64,000 bases of DNA from Agromyces lapidis (GCF_009749405.1 NZ_WBIQ01000006.1:310001-374000), one strand, 5' to 3'; counted from the stretch's first letter, positions 48,789 through 58,497 are shown. Made by a program: numbers and translations. The notes: a model not told the origin generated them from the sequence alone.

Positions 48789-49780
48789 CGGGCGCCCTCC
48801 TGAGCGAGGCGCGGATCGGCGATGCGGGCGACGAGGTCGGTGAGCACGGTCATGACGACGTAGACCAGGGCGACGAGCAGCACGACGCCGGTGACGACCG
48901 GGATGTCGCGGAGCGTGACCGCCTGCAGCAAAGTACGGCCGAGCCCGGGCATCGCGAAGATCGTCTCGACGACGACCGCGCCGGACAGGAGCCAGCCGAG
49001 GGCCCACCCCGAGAGGCTGATGCCGGGCAGCGCCGCGTGGCGGATCGTGTGGCGGAACCGGATGCCGAGGGCGCTCTCGCCGCGGGCCCGTGCCGAGACG
49101 ACGAAGGGTTGGCGCATCGCGTCGATGAGGCTCTCGCGCATGACCTGGGCCAGGAAGCCCGCGAGCGGGATCGCGAGCGTCGTCACGGGGAGCACGAACC
49201 CGGCGGGCGTGCCGGTCGCTACGGGCGGGAACCAGCCGAGCCCGGTGCTGAACACGGCGATGAGCACCGCGGCCAGCCAGAAGTGGGGGAGGGCGGCGGC
49301 CACGAGCTCGATGCCCTGCCCGAGCGCGGAGGCGATCCGGCCGCGGCCGGTCGACCAGAGCGAGAGGGCGAGGGCGAGCACCCACGCCGCTGCGAGCGAG
49401 CACACCGCCAGGAGCAGCGTGCCGCCGATCTGCGCTCCGAGGAGTTCGGCGACAGGCACCTTCAGGCTGTAGGAGGTGCCGAGATCGCCGGTGAGCAGCC
49501 GCCCGAGCATCGCGAAGTACTGCACCACGAGGGGCTGGTCGAGCCCGTAGTCGCTGCGCACCTGGTCGAGCGCCTCCTGGGAGGCCTGGGAACCAGGGCC
49601 GCCGAGGATCGCCTGCGCGGGATCGCCCGGGATCAGGCGGATCGCGAAGAAGGTGAGCGTCGCCACCGCCCAGAGCACGAAGACCGCGCCGCCGAGGAGC
49701 AACGCGAGGTGCCGGGCGGTGCGCGCCCGATGCGTGCGCCCGGGCGCCGGAACGCCCGTGCCGGCCGGTCGGCCGGTCAC
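48785..49780 (-). CDS. ABC transporter permease, DppB-like
   Basis: The 331-residue permease has an N-terminal helix (LALLLGGAVFVLWAVATLTFFAIRLIPGDPAQAILGG) typical of DppB/OppB. The transport signature SARARGESALGIRFRHTIRHA is near 220-240, and about six helices in total are visible. GTG at 49780 (M-T-G-R-P-A-G-T) lies 10 nt after the binding-protein stop and is preferred, since longer frames would overlap that gene. Confidence 0.92.
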   Translation of the reverse strand: MTGRPAGTGVPAPGRTHRARTARHLALLLGGAVFVLWAVATLTFFAIRLIPGDPAQAILGGPGSQASQEALDQVRSDYGLDQPLVVQYFAMLGRLLTGDLGTSYSLKVPVAELLGAQIGGTLLLAVCSLAAAWVLALALSLWSTGRGRIASALGQGIELVAAALPHFWLAAVLIAVFSTGLGWFPPVATGTPAGFVLPVTTLAIPLAGFLAQVMRESLIDAMRQPFVVSARARGESALGIRFRHTIRHAALPGISLSGWALGWLLSGAVVVETIFAMPGLGRTLLQAVTLRDIPVVTGVVLLVALVYVVMTVLTDLVARIADPRLAQEGAR

Positions 49781-49790
49781 GGGCGCGGCC

Positions 49791-51449
49791 TCACTCGGCG
49801 AGCCAAGCGTCCGAGAAGCTCGGCGTCGAGACGGTCGGCAGTGCACGCGCGCCGTGCACCTTCGGGCTCAGCAGGAAGCTGTTCTGCTGGTCGTAGAGCG
49901 GCAGCAGGTAGTGCCCGCCGAGGATGAGGCGCTGGGCCTCCTCGTACTGCGCCGCGCGCTCCGCGGGGTCGCTCGTGGAGGCGGCTTCGGCGAGCAGCGC
50001 GTCGATCTCGGGGTCGTTCACCTGGGCGAGGTTCGCGAAGTAGCCGCTCGGCGCCGGGGTGATGCTGTCGGAGTGGTAGAGGATGCGCAGCACGTCGGGG
50101 CCGACCTTCGTGTAGGGCGCGCTCACGATCTCGTACTCGTGCGCGAAGAGCGCGCCGTACCAGCTCGAGAGGTCGAGCAGCGAGATCTGCACGTCGAAGC
50201 CCGCCTCCTTGGCGGTGGCCTGCACCTGCTCGAACAGCGACTGCTCGGCCGGCACCGACTGGTTCGTGCTGACGGGGAACCGCAGGACGAGGCGGGTGCC
50301 GTCCTTCATGCGCGTGCCGTCGTCGTCGCGCTCGGTCCAGCCGGCCTCGTCGAGGAGGGCGTCGGCGCGATCGAGATCCGTCGCGAAGAGTTCGGGCTCG
50401 GAGTAGGCGAGCGCCTCGACCGAGGAGAGTGCCGAGTACGAGCGGCCGGCGGTGCCGAAGTAGAGCGCGTCGATGCCGTCGTCGACTTCGACCGCGGCGA
50501 GGAACGCCTCGCGCACTCGCTCGTCGTCGAACGGAGCCTGGCCCGAGTTCAGCTCGATGCGGTTCGAGGCGCCGGGGCGCGGTGCGTCGAGCCAGGCGAA
50601 TGCGCCGCTCTCGTCGGCGGCCGCGATCGTGTCGGGCTGCGGGTTGTCGATCACGTCGACCTGGCCGCCCTGCAGGGCGGCGTAGCGCGAGGCGGCGTCG
50701 GGCACGAAGCGCCAGTCGATCGCCTCGAGGTAGGCGGGGCCTTCGTGCTCGGCGTCGGCGGGCGGCGAGACGTAGTCGTCGTTGCGCACGAGCGAGACCC
50801 GCTCCTGCTTGACCCAGCCGTCGACGACGAAGGCGCCGGTGCCGATCGGCGCCTGGCAGTTCTCCTCCATGCCGCGGGCGAGCCCCGCGGGCGACTCGAT
50901 CGCGAGCCACGGCTGCGACAGTGACTCGAGCAGGGCGCTGTCGGGTGCGGTGAGCACGAAGCGCGCGACATCGGGTGCGACGACCTCGACGCGATCGACC
51001 TTGCCGAGGGCGAGGTAGCCGGTCGACGACTGCGTCGCCGGGTCCTGCAGGTGCTCCATGTTCACCTTGACCGCCTCGGCGTCGAACGGCGTGCCGTCGG
51101 TGAACTCGACGTCGTCTCGGAGCGTGAACTCCCAGCTGAGCCCGTCGGCGGAGGCCTCCCACGACTCGGCGAGCCACGGGATGATCTCGCCCGACTCGTC
51201 GCGTGAGACGAGCGATTCGAGGAACTGGCTCGCGAGCAGCGCCTGCGGGTAGTTGCCGCCGACGTGGGGGTCGAGGCAGCTCGGCTCGGCATCGCCGCTC
51301 GCGTAGCGCAGCGTGCCGCCCGCGACCGGCTCCTCCGAGACCGGGGCCTCGTCCGCCTGGCAGCCGGCGAGCAGGACGCCGCCCGCGACCGCGACGGCGA
51401 GGAGCCCGACGGTGCGTGATCGGCGGGCGGGGGGCGTGGCAGTGCGCAT
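49791..51449 (-). CDS. peptide/nickel-type ABC transporter substrate-binding lipoprotein
   Basis: The 552-residue family 5 binding protein starts with a lipoprotein signal, VGLLAVAVAGGVLLAGC, with lipobox LAGC near 27-30. The mature part begins near Cys30 and is membrane-anchored. Family blocks include PHVGGNYPQALLASQFLESL near 61 and WEFTLRDDVEFTDGTPFDAEAVKVNMEHLQDP near 106-137. FVVDGWVKQERVSLVRNDDY follows near 207. The ligand (peptide, nickel or other) cannot be told from sequence. It heads the operon and diverges from the GntR regulator. An AAGGA site precedes the ATG. Confidence 0.93.
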   Translation of the reverse strand: MRTATPPARRSRTVGLLAVAVAGGVLLAGCQADEAPVSEEPVAGGTLRYASGDAEPSCLDPHVGGNYPQALLASQFLESLVSRDESGEIIPWLAESWEASADGLSWEFTLRDDVEFTDGTPFDAEAVKVNMEHLQDPATQSSTGYLALGKVDRVEVVAPDVARFVLTAPDSALLESLSQPWLAIESPAGLARGMEENCQAPIGTGAFVVDGWVKQERVSLVRNDDYVSPPADAEHEGPAYLEAIDWRFVPDAASRYAALQGGQVDVIDNPQPDTIAAADESGAFAWLDAPRPGASNRIELNSGQAPFDDERVREAFLAAVEVDDGIDALYFGTAGRSYSALSSVEALAYSEPELFATDLDRADALLDEAGWTERDDDGTRMKDGTRLVLRFPVSTNQSVPAEQSLFEQVQATAKEAGFDVQISLLDLSSWYGALFAHEYEIVSAPYTKVGPDVLRILYHSDSITPAPSGYFANLAQVNDPEIDALLAEAASTSDPAERAAQYEEAQRLILGGHYLLPLYDQQNSFLLSPKVHGARALPTVSTPSFSDAWLAE

Positions 51450-51505
51450 GGGAATCCTTGCAGGAGAGCTCGGGGGAGTGGGCGGGACGACCTCGACCCG
51501 GATTC

Positions 51506-51534
51506 ATCCTGACACCGGCACGAGTCCGCGACAA
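51506..51534 (-). promoter_or_regulatory. promoter of the ABC transporter operon
   Basis: On the minus strand TTGTCG (51529-51534), a 17-nt spacer and CAGGAT (51506-51511) form a plausible promoter with a leader of about 50 nt. Confidence 0.55.
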
Positions 51535-51539
51535 GCGAC

Positions 51540-51562
51540 TTGTTCGCATATCACGAGAACAA
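51540..51562. promoter_or_regulatory. candidate GntR operator in the divergent region
   Basis: TTGTTC (51540-51545) and GAACAA (51557-51562) form a perfect 6-bp inverted repeat separated by 11 nt, ending just before the gntR -10. An overlapping imperfect repeat, GCGACAAG-CGA-CTTGTTCGC, extends to the left over the -35 of the transporter promoter. Confidence 0.5.
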
Positions 51563-51568
51563 TAGGGT
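51563..51568 (+). promoter_or_regulatory. -10 element (TAGGGT) of the gntR gene
   Basis: TAGGGT ends 6 nt before the ATG at 51575, predicting a leaderless transcript. Confidence 0.65.
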
Positions 51569-51574
51569 TTGATC

Positions 51575-51976
51575 ATGCTGATCCGGCTCGATCCGACTCT
51601 GCCGAGCCCGCTCGCCGAGCAGCTCGCGGGCGGGCTTCGCGCCTCGATCATCGACGGGCGGCTGTCGGGCGGCGAGCGCCTTCCCGCGGCCCGCGCGCTC
51701 GCCGACGACCTCGGGGTGAACGTCCACACCGTGCTCCGCGCCTACCACCGGCTGCGCGACGAGCAGCTCATCGAGCTGCATCGCGGCCGCGGCGCCGTCG
51801 TCGCGGTGCGGATCGGCGGCCACGCCGCACTCGCCGGCGCGATCCACGACCTCGTCGACGAGGCGAAGGGGCACGGCCTGCCCGAGGCGGCCCTGCTCGA
51901 GCTCATCCGCGAGGCGTACCGCTCCGCGCCGAGCCCCGCCGGCGTCGTCCGCCCGGCGCCGACACGGTATTCTTGA
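51575..51976 (+). CDS. GntR family transcriptional regulator, short (YtrA-like)
   Basis: The 133-residue regulator has a GntR winged helix-turn-helix: LAEQLAGGLRASIIDGRLSGGERLPAARALADDLGVNVHTVLRAYHRLRDEQLIELHRGRGAVV (about 14-77). A short helical tail (about 80-120) has no large effector domain, as in the YtrA subgroup. Members often regulate adjacent ABC transporters, and this gene diverges from one with an inverted repeat between them. The ATG at 51575 fits the leaderless promoter; a TTG 6 nt upstream is unlikely. Its stop codon overlaps the -10 of the ileS T-box promoter. Confidence 0.88.
   Translation: MLIRLDPTLPSPLAEQLAGGLRASIIDGRLSGGERLPAARALADDLGVNVHTVLRAYHRLRDEQLIELHRGRGAVVAVRIGGHAALAGAIHDLVDEAKGHGLPEAALLELIREAYRSAPSPAGVVRPAPTRYS
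51968..51973 (+). promoter_or_regulatory. -10 element (TATTCT) for the ileS T-box transcript
   Basis: TATTCT lies at the end of gntR, just before its stop. Transcription would start near 51980, just upstream of the T-box Stem I. Confidence 0.5.
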
Positions 51977-52195
51977 CGGCAACGACATCGATCCGGCCAT
52001 CACCGGGGAGTCTTCGGCAGAACGCGAACGGCGGCCACGTGGCATCCGATCGTCAGTAGAACCGAACGGGGCGGCCCGTCACAGCCGGCAATGAGGGGCC
52101 TCTCGATCAGAGGGGCAAGCGAGGTGGTACCGCGGCGGAGGCTCGATCGAGCGGCCGGCGTCCTCGTGAGAGCATCCGTCCCACAAGGAGCGAGC
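51977..52195 (+). promoter_or_regulatory. ileS T-box riboswitch (actinobacterial, translational type)
   Basis: The leader contains the T-box sequence AGGTGGTACCGCGG at 52122-52135, whose TGGT (52125-52128) can pair with the ACCA end of uncharged tRNA-Ile. Near the 5' end the hairpin CCGG-CCATCA-CCGG exposes an ATC isoleucine specifier, followed by GGGGAGTC, as in the ultrashort Stem I of actinobacterial ileS T-boxes. The AAGGAG ribosome-binding site at 52185-52190 is the expected regulated target, since no terminator stem with a T-run is seen. Uncharged tRNA-Ile would expose the site and raise IleS synthesis. Confidence 0.88.
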
Positions 52196-55100
52196 GTGTA
52201 CCCCCGTACCCCAGACGACCACGGTGTCGCCCCCTCACCCGACTTCCCCGCCGTCGAGCGCGAGGTCCTCGAGTTCTGGCTGAACGACGAGACCTTCCAG
52301 GCCTCGATCGATCAGCGCGAGGGCGCCCCCGAGTGGGTCTTCTACGACGGCCCGCCGTTCGCCAACGGCCTGCCGCACTACGGCCACCTCCTCACCGGCT
52401 ACGCGAAAGACCTCTTCCCGCGCTACCAGACCATGCGCGGCCACCAGGTGCACCGCCGCTTCGGCTGGGACACGCACGGCCTGCCCGCCGAGCTCGAGGC
52501 CGAGCGCCAGCTCGGCATCACCGACAAGAGCCAGATCGAGGAGATGGGCATCGCGGCCTTCAACCAGGCCGCGCGCGAGTCGGTGCTGCGCTACACGAAG
52601 GAGTGGGAGGAGTACGTCACGCGCCAGGCGCGATGGGTCGACTTCGCCGACGACTACAAGACGCTCGATGTCACCTTCATGGAGAGCGTGATCTGGGCGT
52701 TCAAGACGCTCTACGACAAGGGCCTCGCCTACGAGGGCTACCGGGTGCTGCCGTACTGCTGGCGCGACCAGACGCCGCTCTCGAACCACGAGCTGCGCAT
52801 GGACGACGACGTGTACAAGATGCGTCAGGACCAGACCGTGACGGTCACCTTCCCGCTCACCGGCGCGAAGGCCGAGTCGCTCGGGCTCACCGCGGTGCGC
52901 GCCCTCGCCTGGACGACCACGCCGTGGACCCTGCCGACGAACTTCGCGCTCGCCGTCGGTCCCGAGATCGAGTACGCGGTCGTGCCCGGCGGGCCGAACG
53001 GCACCCCCGACGCGACGGTGCTCCGCGAGGGCGCCGAGGGCGTCGCGGGCGACACCGAGGTGCTCGGCGCCGAGTACCTGCTCGCGATCGACCTCGTCGG
53101 CAACTACGCCAAGGAGCTCGGCTACGACTCCGCCGATGAGGCGCGCGCCGCGGTGTCGCGTACCGTTCGCGGCGCCGAGCTCGACGGCGTCACCTACGAC
53201 CGGCTCTTCGACTACTACGCCGACGTCGAGGCGTACGGGCTCGAGAACGCCTGGCGCATCCTCGTCGCCGACTACGTCACGACCGAGGACGGCACGGGCA
53301 TCGTGCACCAGGCGCCCGCCTACGGCGAGGAGGACCAGAAGATCGGCGAGGCCGCAGGCATCCCGGTCGTCATCTCGCTCGACGAGGGCGGCCGGTTCCT
53401 CCCGGCCGTCACGGATGTCGCGGGGATGCTCTGGAGCGACGCGAACAAGCCACTCACCCAGCTGCTGAAGGCCGAGGGCCGGCTGCTGCGCCAGGCGAGC
53501 TACGAGCACTCGTATCCGCACTGCTGGCGCTGCCGCAACCCACTGATCTACCGCGCCGTCTCGAGCTGGTTCATCAAGGTGCCCGAGTTCAAGGGCCGCA
53601 TGGGCGAACTGAACCAGGACATCAACTGGGTGCCCGACAACGTGAAGGACGGCCAGTTCGGCAAGTGGGTCGCGGGAGCCCGTGACTGGTCGATCAGCCG
53701 CAACCGCTACTGGGGTTCGCCGATCCCGGTGTGGAAGAGCGACGACCCCGAGCACCCGCGCATCGACGTGTACGGCTCGCTCGAAGAGCTGGAGCGCGAC
53801 TTCGGTCGCCTCCCGCTCGGCCCCTCGGGCGAACCCGACCTGCACCGCCCCTACATCGACGACCTCACGCGGCCGAACCCCGACGACCCCACGGGCCGTT
53901 CGACGATGCGGCGCATCCCCGACATCTTCGACGTCTGGTTCGACTCGGGCTCGATGCCCTTCGCCCAGGTGCACTACCCATTCGAGAACCGCGAGTGGTT
54001 CGACTCGCACAACCCGGCCGACTTCATCGTCGAGTACATCGGGCAGACGCGCGGCTGGTTCTACGTCATGCACGTGCTCTCGACGGCGCTCTTCGACCGA
54101 CGCGCCTTCTCGAACGTCGTGAGCCACGGCATCGTGCTCGGCAGCGACGGGCAGAAGATGTCGAAGTCGCTGCGCAACTACCCCGACGTCAGCGAGGTGT
54201 TCGACCGCGACGGCTCCGACGCGATGCGCTGGTTCCTCATGTCGAGCTCGGTGCTGCGCGGCGGCAACCTCGTCGTGACCGAGGAGGGCATCCGCGAGGG
54301 CGTGCGCCAGCTGATGCTGCCGCTCTGGAGCACCTGGTACTTCTTCTCGCTCTACGCCAACACCGCGAAGGACGGCGGCTACGAGGCATCCCGTTCGACG
54401 ACGTCGAACGATGTGCTCGACCGCTACCTGCTCGCGAAGCTGCGCGACCTCGTCGAGGCCGTCACCGTCGACCTCGACGACTTCGACTCGCCGCTCGCGG
54501 CCCAGAAGCTGCGCGACTTCGGCGACGTGCTGACGAACTGGTACGTGCGCCGCTCGCGCGACCGCTTCTGGGGCGGCGTCGCCGACGACGGCTCCGGCCG
54601 CGAGGCGTTCGACACGCTCTACACCGTGCTCGAGACGCTCACCCGCCTCGCCGCGCCCCTGCTGCCGCTCGTCAGCGAGAAGGTCTGGCGCGGGCTCACC
54701 GGCGGGCGCAGCGTGCACCTGACCGACTGGCCCGACGCGGCCGAGTTCCCGGCCGACCCGGCGCTCGTCGCCGCGATGGACGCCGTCCGCGAGATCAGCT
54801 CCTCGGCACTGTCGCTCCGCAAGCAGTCGGGCCGCCGGGTGCGCCTGCCGCTCGCGATGCTCACGATCGTGAGCGCGGATGCCTCTGCGCTCGCCCCGTT
54901 CGAGGCGATCCTCCGCGACGAGCTCAACGTCAAGCAGGTCGAACTCGTCGCGCTCGACGAGCACAGCGCCGAGCGCTACGGCGTCACCAAGCGCCTCACC
55001 GTCAACGCGCGGGTCGCCGGCCCGCGTCTCGGCAAGCAGGTGCAGCAGGCCATCCAGGCGGCGCGCAGCGGCGACTGGTCGGTCGCGGGCGACGCGGTCG

Positions 55101-55507
55101 TGGCGGGCGGCATCGCGCTCGAAGCCGGCGAGTACGAGCTCGTGCTCGAGGCCGGCGGATCGGGCGACGGCGAGAACGCGCTCGCCCTGCTCGCCGACGG
55201 CGGCTTCGTGCTGCTCGACACCGCGACGACTCCCGAGCTCGAGGCCGAGGGCCTCGCGCGCGACGTCGTGCGAGCCGTGCAGGAGGCGCGCAAGGCCGCC
55301 GGCCTCGAGGTCGGCGACCGCATCGCGCTCAGCCTCGCGCTCGACCCGGTCGGCGCGGCCGCGGCCGAGACCCACCGCGCACTCATCGCCGGCGAGACGC
55401 TCGCGACCTCGCTCGAGGTCGTCGCATCGGCGTCCGCCGTCGAGTCCGACGAGGCGAAGCCCGTCGGCGACGATTCACGACTCCTCATCGGATTGGAGCG
55501 CGCATGA
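52196..55507 (+). CDS. ileS: isoleucyl-tRNA synthetase (eukaryote-like type)
   Basis: The 1103-residue class Ia synthetase charges tRNA-Ile. The HIGH motif is the HYGH form in [21 protein letters not shown] near 49-69, and KMSKS is [20 protein letters not shown] near 648-667. The CP1 editing domain lies between ([18 protein letters not shown]), with [15 protein letters not shown]-type zinc-region residues near 443. The length and HYGH form mark the IleS type shared with eukaryotes and often insensitive to mupirocin; insensitivity is an inference. GTG 52196 (M-Y-P-R-T-P-D-D) has AAGGAG 5 nt upstream; the longer frame would begin inside the T-box. folC overlaps its stop by 4 nt. Confidence 0.97.
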   Translation: MYPRTPDDHGVAPSPDFPAVEREVLEFWLNDETFQASIDQREGAPEWVFYDGPPFANGLPHYGHLLTGYAKDLFPRYQTMRGHQVHRRFGWDTHGLPAELEAERQLGITDKSQIEEMGIAAFNQAARESVLRYTKEWEEYVTRQARWVDFADDYKTLDVTFMESVIWAFKTLYDKGLAYEGYRVLPYCWRDQTPLSNHELRMDDDVYKMRQDQTVTVTFPLTGAKAESLGLTAVRALAWTTTPWTLPTNFALAVGPEIEYAVVPGGPNGTPDATVLREGAEGVAGDTEVLGAEYLLAIDLVGNYAKELGYDSADEARAAVSRTVRGAELDGVTYDRLFDYYADVEAYGLENAWRILVADYVTTEDGTGIVHQAPAYGEEDQKIGEAAGIPVVISLDEGGRFLPAVTDVAGMLWSDANKPLTQLLKAEGRLLRQASYEHSYPHCWRCRNPLIYRAVSSWFIKVPEFKGRMGELNQDINWVPDNVKDGQFGKWVAGARDWSISRNRYWGSPIPVWKSDDPEHPRIDVYGSLEELERDFGRLPLGPSGEPDLHRPYIDDLTRPNPDDPTGRSTMRRIPDIFDVWFDSGSMPFAQVHYPFENREWFDSHNPADFIVEYIGQTRGWFYVMHVLSTALFDRRAFSNVVSHGIVLGSDGQKMSKSLRNYPDVSEVFDRDGSDAMRWFLMSSSVLRGGNLVVTEEGIREGVRQLMLPLWSTWYFFSLYANTAKDGGYEASRSTTSNDVLDRYLLAKLRDLVEAVTVDLDDFDSPLAAQKLRDFGDVLTNWYVRRSRDRFWGGVADDGSGREAFDTLYTVLETLTRLAAPLLPLVSEKVWRGLTGGRSVHLTDWPDAAEFPADPALVAAMDAVREISSSALSLRKQSGRRVRLPLAMLTIVSADASALAPFEAILRDELNVKQVELVALDEHSAERYGVTKRLTVNARVAGPRLGKQVQQAIQAARSGDWSVAGDAVVAGGIALEAGEYELVLEAGGSGDGENALALLADGGFVLLDTATTPELEAEGLARDVVRAVQEARKAAGLEVGDRIALSLALDPVGAAAAETHRALIAGETLATSLEVVASASAVESDEAKPVGDDSRLLIGLERA

Positions 55508-56871
55508 GCGACGCCCACGACCACGACGCCGCCGACGCGGCCGACGCCGTCTACGCCGCACTCGTCGCCCGGGTGGGCGAGGGGGCGCCGCGGCCGCGTC
55601 TCGAGCCGACGCGGCGCGCCGTCGAACTCCTCGGCGACCCGCACCGCGCCGCCCCGGTGATCCACCTGACGGGCACGAACGGCAAGACCTCGACGAGCCG
55701 CATGATCGAGAGCCTGCTGCGCGCCTCGGGCCTGCGCACCGGGCTGCTCACGAGCCCGCACCTCGTGCGATTCACCGAGCGAATCCGCATCGACGGCGAA
55801 TCGGTCTCCGACGAGGCGGTCGCCCGCAACTGGGAGGAGATCCTCCCGTTCGTCGCGATCGTCGACGCCGAGCTCGAGCAGGCCGGCGAATCGCCGCTCA
55901 CCTTCTTCGAGGTGCTGACCGTGCTCGCGTTCGCCTGCTTCGCCGACGCCCCCGTCGATGTCGTCGTGCTCGAGGTGGGCATGGGCGGCGAGTGGGACTC
56001 GACGAACGTCGCCGACGGCCAGGTCGCCGTCTTCACGCCGATCGCGCTCGACCACCAGGCCCGGCTCGGCTCGACCGTCGAGGCGATCGCACGCACCAAG
56101 TCGGGCATCATCAAGCCGGCCGCGGCGGTCGTCACCGCCCGGCAGCCCGACGCCGCACTCGCGGTGCTCGAGGAGGCCGCCGAACTCACCGAGTCGACGC
56201 TCGCCGTCGAGGACGACGCCTTCGCCGTCGTCGGCCGCACCGTCGCCGTCGGCGGGCAGCTCGTGACGATCCGCGGGCTCGCGGGGGAGTACCGCGATCT
56301 CTTCCTTCCGCTCTTCGGGGCGCATCAGGCCGAGAACGCGGCCGTGGCGGTCGCGGCCGTCGAGGCCTTCATCGGCGGCGGCTCGGTGCGACTGGCCGAC
56401 GAGGTGGTCGAGCGGGGCCTCGCCGAGGCGTCGTCGCCAGGGCGGCTGCAGCTCATCGGCATCGAGCCGACGATCCTCGTCGACGCGGCCCACAATCCGC
56501 ACGGGGCCCGCGCGCTCGTCTCGGCGCTCGACGAGTTCTTCGACTTCGACGAGTTCGCGATCGTCGTCGGCGTCGTCGACGACAAGGATGCCGCGGGCAT
56601 CGTCGACGCCCTCGCCGAACTCGACGGTCCGATGCTCGTCACCGCCCCCGACACGGAGCGCGCGCTCCCGGCCGCCGCACTCGAGGCGATCGTCACCGAG
56701 CGCGTCGGCATGAAGCGCACCCTCGTCGTCGAGCGGCTCGACGACGCGCTGGAGGAGGCCCGCACCTGGGCCGCCGAGGCGCCGAAGCGCGCCGTGCTCG
56801 TGACGGGCTCGATCGTGCTCGTCGGCGAGGCGATGGCGATCGCCGACGACCGCGAGTGGGGCATGGCATGA
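55504..56871 (+). CDS. folC: dihydrofolate/folylpolyglutamate synthase
   Basis: The 455-residue Mur-ligase-like enzyme adds glutamate to dihydropteroate and folates. The P-loop [43 protein letters not shown] lies near 56-100. [16 protein letters not shown] lies near 157-172, [23 protein letters not shown] near 182-204, and [12 protein letters not shown] near 328. A short acidic His/Asp/Ala-rich N-terminus precedes the core. The ATG overlaps the ileS stop (ATGA), and its own stop overlaps the DUF4233 start in the same way. Confidence 0.95.
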   Translation: MSDAHDHDAADAADAVYAALVARVGEGAPRPRLEPTRRAVELLGDPHRAAPVIHLTGTNGKTSTSRMIESLLRASGLRTGLLTSPHLVRFTERIRIDGESVSDEAVARNWEEILPFVAIVDAELEQAGESPLTFFEVLTVLAFACFADAPVDVVVLEVGMGGEWDSTNVADGQVAVFTPIALDHQARLGSTVEAIARTKSGIIKPAAAVVTARQPDAALAVLEEAAELTESTLAVEDDAFAVVGRTVAVGGQLVTIRGLAGEYRDLFLPLFGAHQAENAAVAVAAVEAFIGGGSVRLADEVVERGLAEASSPGRLQLIGIEPTILVDAAHNPHGARALVSALDEFFDFDEFAIVVGVVDDKDAAGIVDALAELDGPMLVTAPDTERALPAAALEAIVTERVGMKRTLVVERLDDALEEARTWAAEAPKRAVLVTGSIVLVGEAMAIADDREWGMA

Positions 56872-57338
56872 GCGACGCTCGGCACGAGGGCGACGGCGAC
56901 CCGGTGAACGGGGCTGGTGATTCCTCCGTCGACGAGAGCTCCGCGCCTGCTGCGGCCGCTCCGCTGCGCTCGATCCGGCGGAGTCTGGCCTCGATCGTGC
57001 TCGCCTTCGAGACGATCGTCGTCTTCCTCGCCGCACTCGTGATCTGGGGTCTCGCGCAGGGCGGTGCCGACCAGGCGCTGCCGTCGTGGGTCGCCCTCGC
57101 CGCGGGCGGCGTGATCATCCTCGGCCTGATCGCGACGATGGGCCTGCTGCGCTTCGAGTGGGCCTACGTGCTCGGGTGGACGCTGCAGGTGCTCATCGTC
57201 GCGTCCGGCTTCCTCAACCCGGCGATGTTCGTCGTCGGGGCACTCTTCGGCGGCATGTGGTGGTACTGCATGGTCGTCGGCAGCCGAATCGACCGAGAAC
57301 GCGCGGCGGTCGTCGCGCCAGGAAAGGAACAGCAATGA
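56868..57338 (+). CDS. DUF4233 family membrane protein
   Basis: The 156-residue protein has a polar N-terminus (about 1-38) followed by about four membrane helices: LASIVLAFETIVVFLAALVIWGLA near 40-63, SWVALAAGGVIILGLIATMGLL near 73-94, YVLGWTLQVLIVASGFLNPAMFVVGALFGGMWWYCMVVG near 99-137. DUF4233 is an actinobacterial family of unknown function that usually sits between folC and ndk, as here. Start and stop overlap its neighbours by 4 nt, so ileS-folC-DUF4233-ndk are translated as one coupled set. Confidence 0.87.
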   Translation: MSDARHEGDGDPVNGAGDSSVDESSAPAAAAPLRSIRRSLASIVLAFETIVVFLAALVIWGLAQGGADQALPSWVALAAGGVIILGLIATMGLLRFEWAYVLGWTLQVLIVASGFLNPAMFVVGALFGGMWWYCMVVGSRIDRERAAVVAPGKEQQ

Positions 57339-57757
57339 CCACTGCGATCGAAGAGACCCTCGTGATCGTGAAGCCCGACGGGGTCGCCCGCAACCTCACC
57401 GGCGAGATCCTCCGCCGCATCGAGGCGAAGGGCTACTCGCTCGTCGACATCCGCCTCGTGCAGGCCGACCGCGAACTGCTCGCGAAGCACTACGCCGAGC
57501 ACGAGGGCAAGCCGTTCTACGAGCCGCTCGTCGAGTTCATGCAGTCGGGGCCGGTCGTCGCCATGCGCGTCGCCGGCAACCGCGTCATCGAGGGGTTCCG
57601 CGTGCTCGCCGGGACGACGGACCCGACGACCGCCGCGCCCGGCACCATCCGCGGCGACTTCGGTCGAGACTGGGGCCTCAAGGTGCAGCAGAACCTGGTG
57701 CACGGCTCCGACTCCGCCGAGTCGGCCGAGCGCGAACTCGCACTCTGGTTCGCCTGA
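57335..57757 (+). CDS. ndk: nucleoside diphosphate kinase
   Basis: The 140-residue enzyme balances NTP and dNTP pools by phosphate transfer. It starts with ETLVIVKPDGVARNLTGEILRRIEAKGYSLV near 7-37 and has YAEHEGKPFYEPLVEFMQSGPVVAM near 53-77. The catalytic His region NLVHGSDSAESAERELALWF is near 119-138. Length is typical. The ATG overlaps the DUF4233 stop and follows GGAAAGGAA. It ends the operon at a strong terminator. Confidence 0.97.
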   Translation: MTTAIEETLVIVKPDGVARNLTGEILRRIEAKGYSLVDIRLVQADRELLAKHYAEHEGKPFYEPLVEFMQSGPVVAMRVAGNRVIEGFRVLAGTTDPTTAAPGTIRGDFGRDWGLKVQQNLVHGSDSAESAERELALWFA

Positions 57758-57772
57758 GTCATCCCGCGTGCT

Positions 57773-57808
57773 GAACGCCCCGGCCCGAGTTCTCGGGCCG
57801 GGGCGTTC
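57773..57808. terminator. bidirectional terminator between ndk and the VKOR gene
   Basis: Two 17-nt arms are perfectly complementary (GAACGCCCCGGCCCGAG and its partner) with 2 bases between. It starts 16 nt after ndk and ends 16 nt before the VKOR gene stop. Confidence 0.85.
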
Positions 57809-57823
57809 GCGTGCGGTGGAGGC

Positions 57824-58450
57824 TCAGCCGAAGAGGCCCTGCAGGTCGACCATGACGCGCGGGATGGCGTTCATCTGCAGCTGCGCGAGCAGGATGACGA
57901 TCGCGTAGCAGACGATCGTGATGAGCGGGATCCAGGTGAACCAGCCTGCCGCCAGTCGGCGGACGCGTGCCGATGCCGGAATGTTGCCCGATCGGAGGTT
58001 GTGCAGCGTCACGACCCAGAAGGTCGGGATCGTGACCGCCCACGTGAGCATGCACCAGGGGCAGAGCACGTCGAGCACGTAGATGCTCTGGTAGATGAGC
58101 CATCCGACGAACACCAGCGCACCGGCCACACCGATGTTGAAGCCCACCCAGAACCAGCGCGAGAACGTCGCGCCGGCGAGGATCGCGACGCCGATCGTGA
58201 TGACGACGGGCCAGGCCATCAGGCCGATGAAGGGGTTCGGGAAGCCGAACACGGCGCCCTGCCATGATTCGAGGTTCGTGCTGCACCCGACGAGCACCCC
58301 CACATTGCAGTTCGGCACGTGGGCCGGGTCCATCAGCGTGAGGACCTTCTCGACCGAGAGTTCGAACGCGGCGAGGAGGCCGAGCGCCCCCGCGATGATG
58401 AGGAAGATCGCCGACGCGACAGGTCGGGATCCGCGAGGGGAGTCGGGCAT
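57824..58450 (-). CDS. vitamin K epoxide reductase (VKOR) family membrane protein
   Basis: The 208-residue membrane protein has about five helices. It carries the VKOR active-site CPWC in DVLCPWCMLTWAV near 129-141 and the loop Cys pair in VPNCNVGVLVGCSTNLESWQGAVFGFPNPFIGLMAW near 46-81. In actinobacteria VKOR homologues reoxidise DsbA-like partners for disulfide formation outside the membrane. No thioredoxin domain is fused here. On the minus strand CATAAT ends 6 nt before the ATG, so the transcript is likely leaderless. It diverges from rne across a short shared promoter region. Confidence 0.92.
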   Translation of the reverse strand: MPDSPRGSRPVASAIFLIIAGALGLLAAFELSVEKVLTLMDPAHVPNCNVGVLVGCSTNLESWQGAVFGFPNPFIGLMAWPVVITIGVAILAGATFSRWFWVGFNIGVAGALVFVGWLIYQSIYVLDVLCPWCMLTWAVTIPTFWVVTLHNLRSGNIPASARVRRLAAGWFTWIPLITIVCYAIVILLAQLQMNAIPRVMVDLQGLFG

Positions 58451-58456
58451 GCTCGG

Positions 58457-58462
58457 ATTATG
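58457..58462 (-). promoter_or_regulatory. -10 element (CATAAT) of the VKOR gene
   Basis: On the minus strand CATAAT ends 6 nt before the ATG at 58450, predicting a leaderless transcript. Confidence 0.65.
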
Positions 58463-58497
58463 GCATGCCGGTTCCCCACCGAGCTGTGAGACCATGC

